From: Enterococcus_K sp051713825
GTDB lineage: Bacteria > Bacillota > Bacilli > Lactobacillales > Enterococcaceae
DNA length: 64,000 nucleotides
Direction: 5' to 3'
NCBI RefSeq assembly: GCF_051713825.1
Contig: NZ_JBIOQR010000001.1
Coordinates: forward strand, 1,984,001 to 2,048,000
Position numbers and translations under genes: made by a program. The notes beneath the pieces are model-generated. The model made no database searches and was not told the origin of the DNA. It was given only the letters and a program-made list of their open reading frames with translations. Below, one piece after another: positions 61,786 to 64,000 of this stretch. Within the stretch, counting starts at the first letter, position 1. Each line of letters opens with the position of its first letter.

Positions 61786-61828
61786 TAAGAAATACAGATG
61801 TTTTATTTTACGTACATATGCGTTTGTT

Positions 61829-62314
61829 TTAGCTATTTACTGATTCTATTGTCTCTTCTGATTCTTTCTTTTTCATTTGACATTCTCGACAAATTCCGTG
61901 GAATGTTAAACGATGATCTTTTATGGCAAATTGGTATCTTTGCTCAACGATTTGTTCAACAGATCCTAACAAATCCTCTTCAATTTCCTCAATATTTCCA
62001 CATTCTAAACAGAGCAAGTGATGATGGAAATGTTTGGCTCCTTCTTTTCTTAAATCGTATCGTGCAAGCCCGTCATTGAAGCTAACCTTGTCAACAATTT
62101 TTAAATCAGTTAAAATTTCCAATGTTCGATAAACAGTTGCTAGACCAATCTCTGGACTTTTCTTTTTCACTAAAAAATAGATTTCTTCAGCTGACATGTG
62201 ATCTTTTTCGTTTTCAAGTAAAACGAGTACCGTAGCTTCTCTTTGAGGAGTCAGCTTAAATCCCGATTCATGGAGCTGTTCTTTTGTTTTCTTCAGTGCG
62301 GCAATAGGATTCAT
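61829..62314 (-). CDS. fur: Ferric uptake regulator Fur
   Basis: A 161-residue Fur-family repressor: winged helix with TPQREATVLVLLENEKDHMSAEEIY and SPEIGLATVYRTLEIL, then metal-binding HFHHHLLCLECG and a second Cys-x2-Cys (CRECQ) for structural zinc. The pattern fits Fur rather than PerR or Zur, based on the residues around the first CxxC. AAGGAG precedes the start and two Fur-box-like repeats lie just upstream, so it likely represses itself. Neighbour of xerD as in Bacillus. Confidence 0.92.
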   Translation of the reverse strand: MNPIAALKKTKEQLHESGFKLTPQREATVLVLLENEKDHMSAEEIYFLVKKKSPEIGLATVYRTLEILTDLKIVDKVSFNDGLARYDLRKEGAKHFHHHLLCLECGNIEEIEEDLLGSVEQIVEQRYQFAIKDHRLTFHGICRECQMKKKESEETIESVNS

Positions 62315-62333
62315 GTGACTTCCTTCTCCTTAA

Positions 62334-62390
62334 TTAGAATAATTATAAATAAAAAACTTAATTGCAACCTATAAATTAAAATAATTATAG
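62334..62390 (-). promoter_or_regulatory. Two Fur-box-like repeats upstream of fur
   Basis: TTAGAATAATTATAA (62334-62348) and TTAAAATAATTATAG (62376-62390) are approximate 7-1-7 palindromes like the Fur/PerR box. The match to consensus is partial. Confidence 0.5.
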
Positions 62391-62419
62391 GTTAGAATTA
62401 AGTTTTTGGCAAGCGATTC

Positions 62420-63283
62420 TCAATTAGAATCTTTATTTAGTATTGTATAGCCATCTTTCTGCTGAATTCTTCGTTGTTTTAACAAATTCCCAATTGCTCG
62501 TTTGAACTGACCTTTGCTAATTCCAAAGGTTTGAAGAATTTCTTCTGGCGCTGATTTATCTGTATAAGGAATTTTATTTTCAGGCGCTCTTTCTAAAAAG
62601 GTCAAAATCATCGCCGCATCATCGCTAATTGCTTCATGCGCGCGTGGTTTTAATGAAAGATTGAGGACGCCATCTGGTCGCACGCCAATCACTCGTCCAG
62701 TTATTTTTTCACCCAATCGAGGCTCTTGATAACGTTCTGAAGGATGGATAAATCCGATATAAAAATCTTCTGTTAGGACATATGAACCAACGATTTTCAA
62801 ACGATAAACTGTCCCACTAATGTTCTGGTTCTTCATTTCTTCATTTCCACGATTACTCAACGCATTAAAGATTTTCTCTTCAGCTAAAGTTCCCCAAATT
62901 CGATCTTTGGCGTCAACTTTTAGAGAAATCATCAATTGATCGCCTGTTTTCGGCCATAATTCACGCATCGTCGGCAATTCATCTAAAGAAATTGCCACAT
63001 CTTTGTCCGGTAAACCGATATCCACAAAGGCCCCTAAGTCCCGACGCGTTCCTGTAACTGTTCCAAACGCATAATGCCCTATACGACTTTTAGGAATCAC
63101 GGACGTCATGCTTAGCTCTTGTTTTTGATTCACATAACCAAAACCCTCTACCGCATCACCTAGGTCATGCTCACCTTCTGATTTTGCTAACCGAAACGTC
63201 AAGCCATTTTTTTGAACAAAATAATGTGTGTCATTCTCATCTGTAATCATTCCACTAAAAACTGTTGCTAATAATGTATTCAT
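62420..63283 (-). CDS. cvfB: S1-domain RNA-binding regulator CvfB (YitL)
   Basis: A 287-residue protein with S1-like RNA-binding domains (FVDIGLPDKDVAISLDELP; GRVIGVRPDGVLNLSLKPR) and a C-terminal winged helix (EEILQTFGISKGQFKRAIGNLLKQRRIQQKDG). CvfB influences virulence gene expression in staphylococci. GAGGAG before the ATG. Confidence 0.9.
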   Translation of the reverse strand: MNTLLATVFSGMITDENDTHYFVQKNGLTFRLAKSEGEHDLGDAVEGFGYVNQKQELSMTSVIPKSRIGHYAFGTVTGTRRDLGAFVDIGLPDKDVAISLDELPTMRELWPKTGDQLMISLKVDAKDRIWGTLAEEKIFNALSNRGNEEMKNQNISGTVYRLKIVGSYVLTEDFYIGFIHPSERYQEPRLGEKITGRVIGVRPDGVLNLSLKPRAHEAISDDAAMILTFLERAPENKIPYTDKSAPEEILQTFGISKGQFKRAIGNLLKQRRIQQKDGYTILNKDSN

Positions 63284-63298
63284 TTTTTTCTCCTCTAC

Positions 63299-63622
63299 TT
63301 AGAAAAACAATCGTAGTAAGGCCATTGTCACAATCCCGACAATCACTGTCTTCATCAAGTCTTTGGTACGAATCGCTACTAAAAAAGTTGGAACGCACGC
63401 TACTAACGATAATAAATCAATTGCTGGCAATTTACCAGCCCGAACTTCTAAAATACTCTGAAATAACAGCGCCGTCAAGATACAGATTGGAATATATGAC
63501 AAAAAGTCCATCAACCATTTAGGAAAATCTACTTTTTTCGATAAAATAAACGGCAAAATTCGAGGGATCCACGTCACAACTGCTGACCCAGCTATAACCA
63601 TCAATAAATAACTAGTTGTCAT
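63299..63622 (-). CDS. azlD: Branched-chain amino acid exporter subunit AzlD
   Basis: A 107-residue membrane protein with three helices (YLLMVIAGSAVVTWIPRILPFIL... SYIPICILTALLFQSIL...). Small subunit of the AzlCD exporter. Overlaps the azlC end by 11 bases. Confidence 0.92.
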   Translation of the reverse strand: MTTSYLLMVIAGSAVVTWIPRILPFILSKKVDFPKWLMDFLSYIPICILTALLFQSILEVRAGKLPAIDLLSLVACVPTFLVAIRTKDLMKTVIVGIVTMALLRLFF

Positions 63623-64000
63623 GATTTGTCACCACCCCTACAAAACAACCAAATAAAGTTGCAATCAACACAGAGAGTTCCGGCGAAAGAACAGCCATCA
63701 TCAAATATAACGAAACGCAGACACTAACCAATACGACAATTGTCTGGCGCGTTCGTTTACGAATTGGTAAATCCACTTGTAGAACAAACAAGCCGATAAA
63801 CATCGCAATTAACGCAAAATCTAGCCCAAATTTTTCTGCACTAGGTATGTATTCCCCTATCAATCCTCCGATAATGGTCGCAACGATCCACGTTAGATAG
63901 GCCATCACATTTAAGCCGTTCATCCATGCAACTGAAATCGTTTGTTTTTTTGCTAATTCAGTCGCAAGAACCCCGTAAGATTCATCTGTTAATAATGTAC
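63612..64000 (-). CDS. azlC: Branched-chain amino acid exporter AzlC, 5' part missing
   Basis: C-terminal 129 codons of AzlC; the gene runs off the right edge. The edge sequence TLLTDESYGVLATELAKK is the conserved AzlC motif, followed by four membrane helices. An internal ATG at 63923 is not the start: the frame stays open to the window edge and matches the family upstream of it. Confidence 0.9.
   Translation of the reverse strand, partial: TLLTDESYGVLATELAKKQTISVAWMNGLNVMAYLTWIVATIIGGLIGEYIPSAEKFGLDFALIAMFIGLFVLQVDLPIRKRTRQTIVVLVSVCVSLYLMMAVLSPELSVLIATLFGCFVGVVTNHDN

Noticed and set aside
63612..63923. Complete 103-residue membrane protein
   Set aside because: The frame is open to the window edge and the upstream residues match AzlC, so it is the C-terminal part of that protein.

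Overview
The window is a piece of a low-GC Firmicutes chromosome. Gene order and protein sequences point to Enterococcaceae (Enterococcus, Vagococcus or a close relative): dprA-rnhB-rbgA, ypiA-ypiB, ypjD-dapB-cca, recQ-ypbB next to ferredoxin, scpA-scpB-rluB, fur-xerD, and a LysM surface protein of the EF1546/SAG1386 type. Most genes lie on the minus strand. The species cannot be fixed from the sequence alone.

Layout: 1-2.2 kb dprA (partial), rnhB, rbgA. 2.3-3.1 kb a hairpin-rich repeat array. 3.4-4.4 kb a lipoprotein gene with an in-frame amber codon. 4.6-8.8 kb a beta-glucoside-type PTS permease divergent from an enolase-superfamily sugar-acid dehydratase, plus a GntR regulator. 8.9-10.8 kb an acetyltransferase, a TetR regulator and a small unknown. 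10.8-25.5 kb a sortase-pilus island. 25.8-27.8 kb sipB and ctpA. 28-43.5 kb housekeeping genes (yozE, ypmS, ypmR, degV, hlyIII, dfrA, thyA, an ABC-F factor, a Na+/H+ antiporter, a MarR regulator, a thioesterase, cca, dapB, ypjD, yitT). 43.6-64 kb ypiB, ypiA, a diverged AroB-like protein, hup, der, rpsA, cmk, a LysM protein, recQ, ypbB, fer, pepV, an FMN-riboswitch-controlled ribU, rluB, scpB, scpA, xerD, fur, cvfB, azlD and azlC (partial).

The pilus island is the exciting part. In transcription order (minus strand) it encodes a backbone pilin, a 1621-residue tip adhesin, a small anchor pilin, a 590-residue protein made of two complete sortases fused head to tail (class C-like then class A-like), a dedicated signal peptidase I, a bitopic membrane protein and two paralogous coiled-coil proteins with DivIVA-like C-termini. 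Just upstream lies a tyrosine recombinase gene bracketed by two 27-bp sites. Each site is a palindrome around a 7-bp core, and the sites face each other, sharing 20 identical bases. This is the architecture of an invertible switch. A promoter with a perfect -35 box sits inside the segment and presently points away from the pilus genes; inversion would aim it at the backbone pilin about 360 bp away. I infer a phase-variable pilus, with this sequence showing the OFF orientation.

Two families of intergenic hairpin repeats are spread over the window. Family A (four loci) has two near-identical copies in opposite orientation about 44 kb apart. Family B (two loci) shows paired, compensatory base changes in its stems, which indicates selection on folding.
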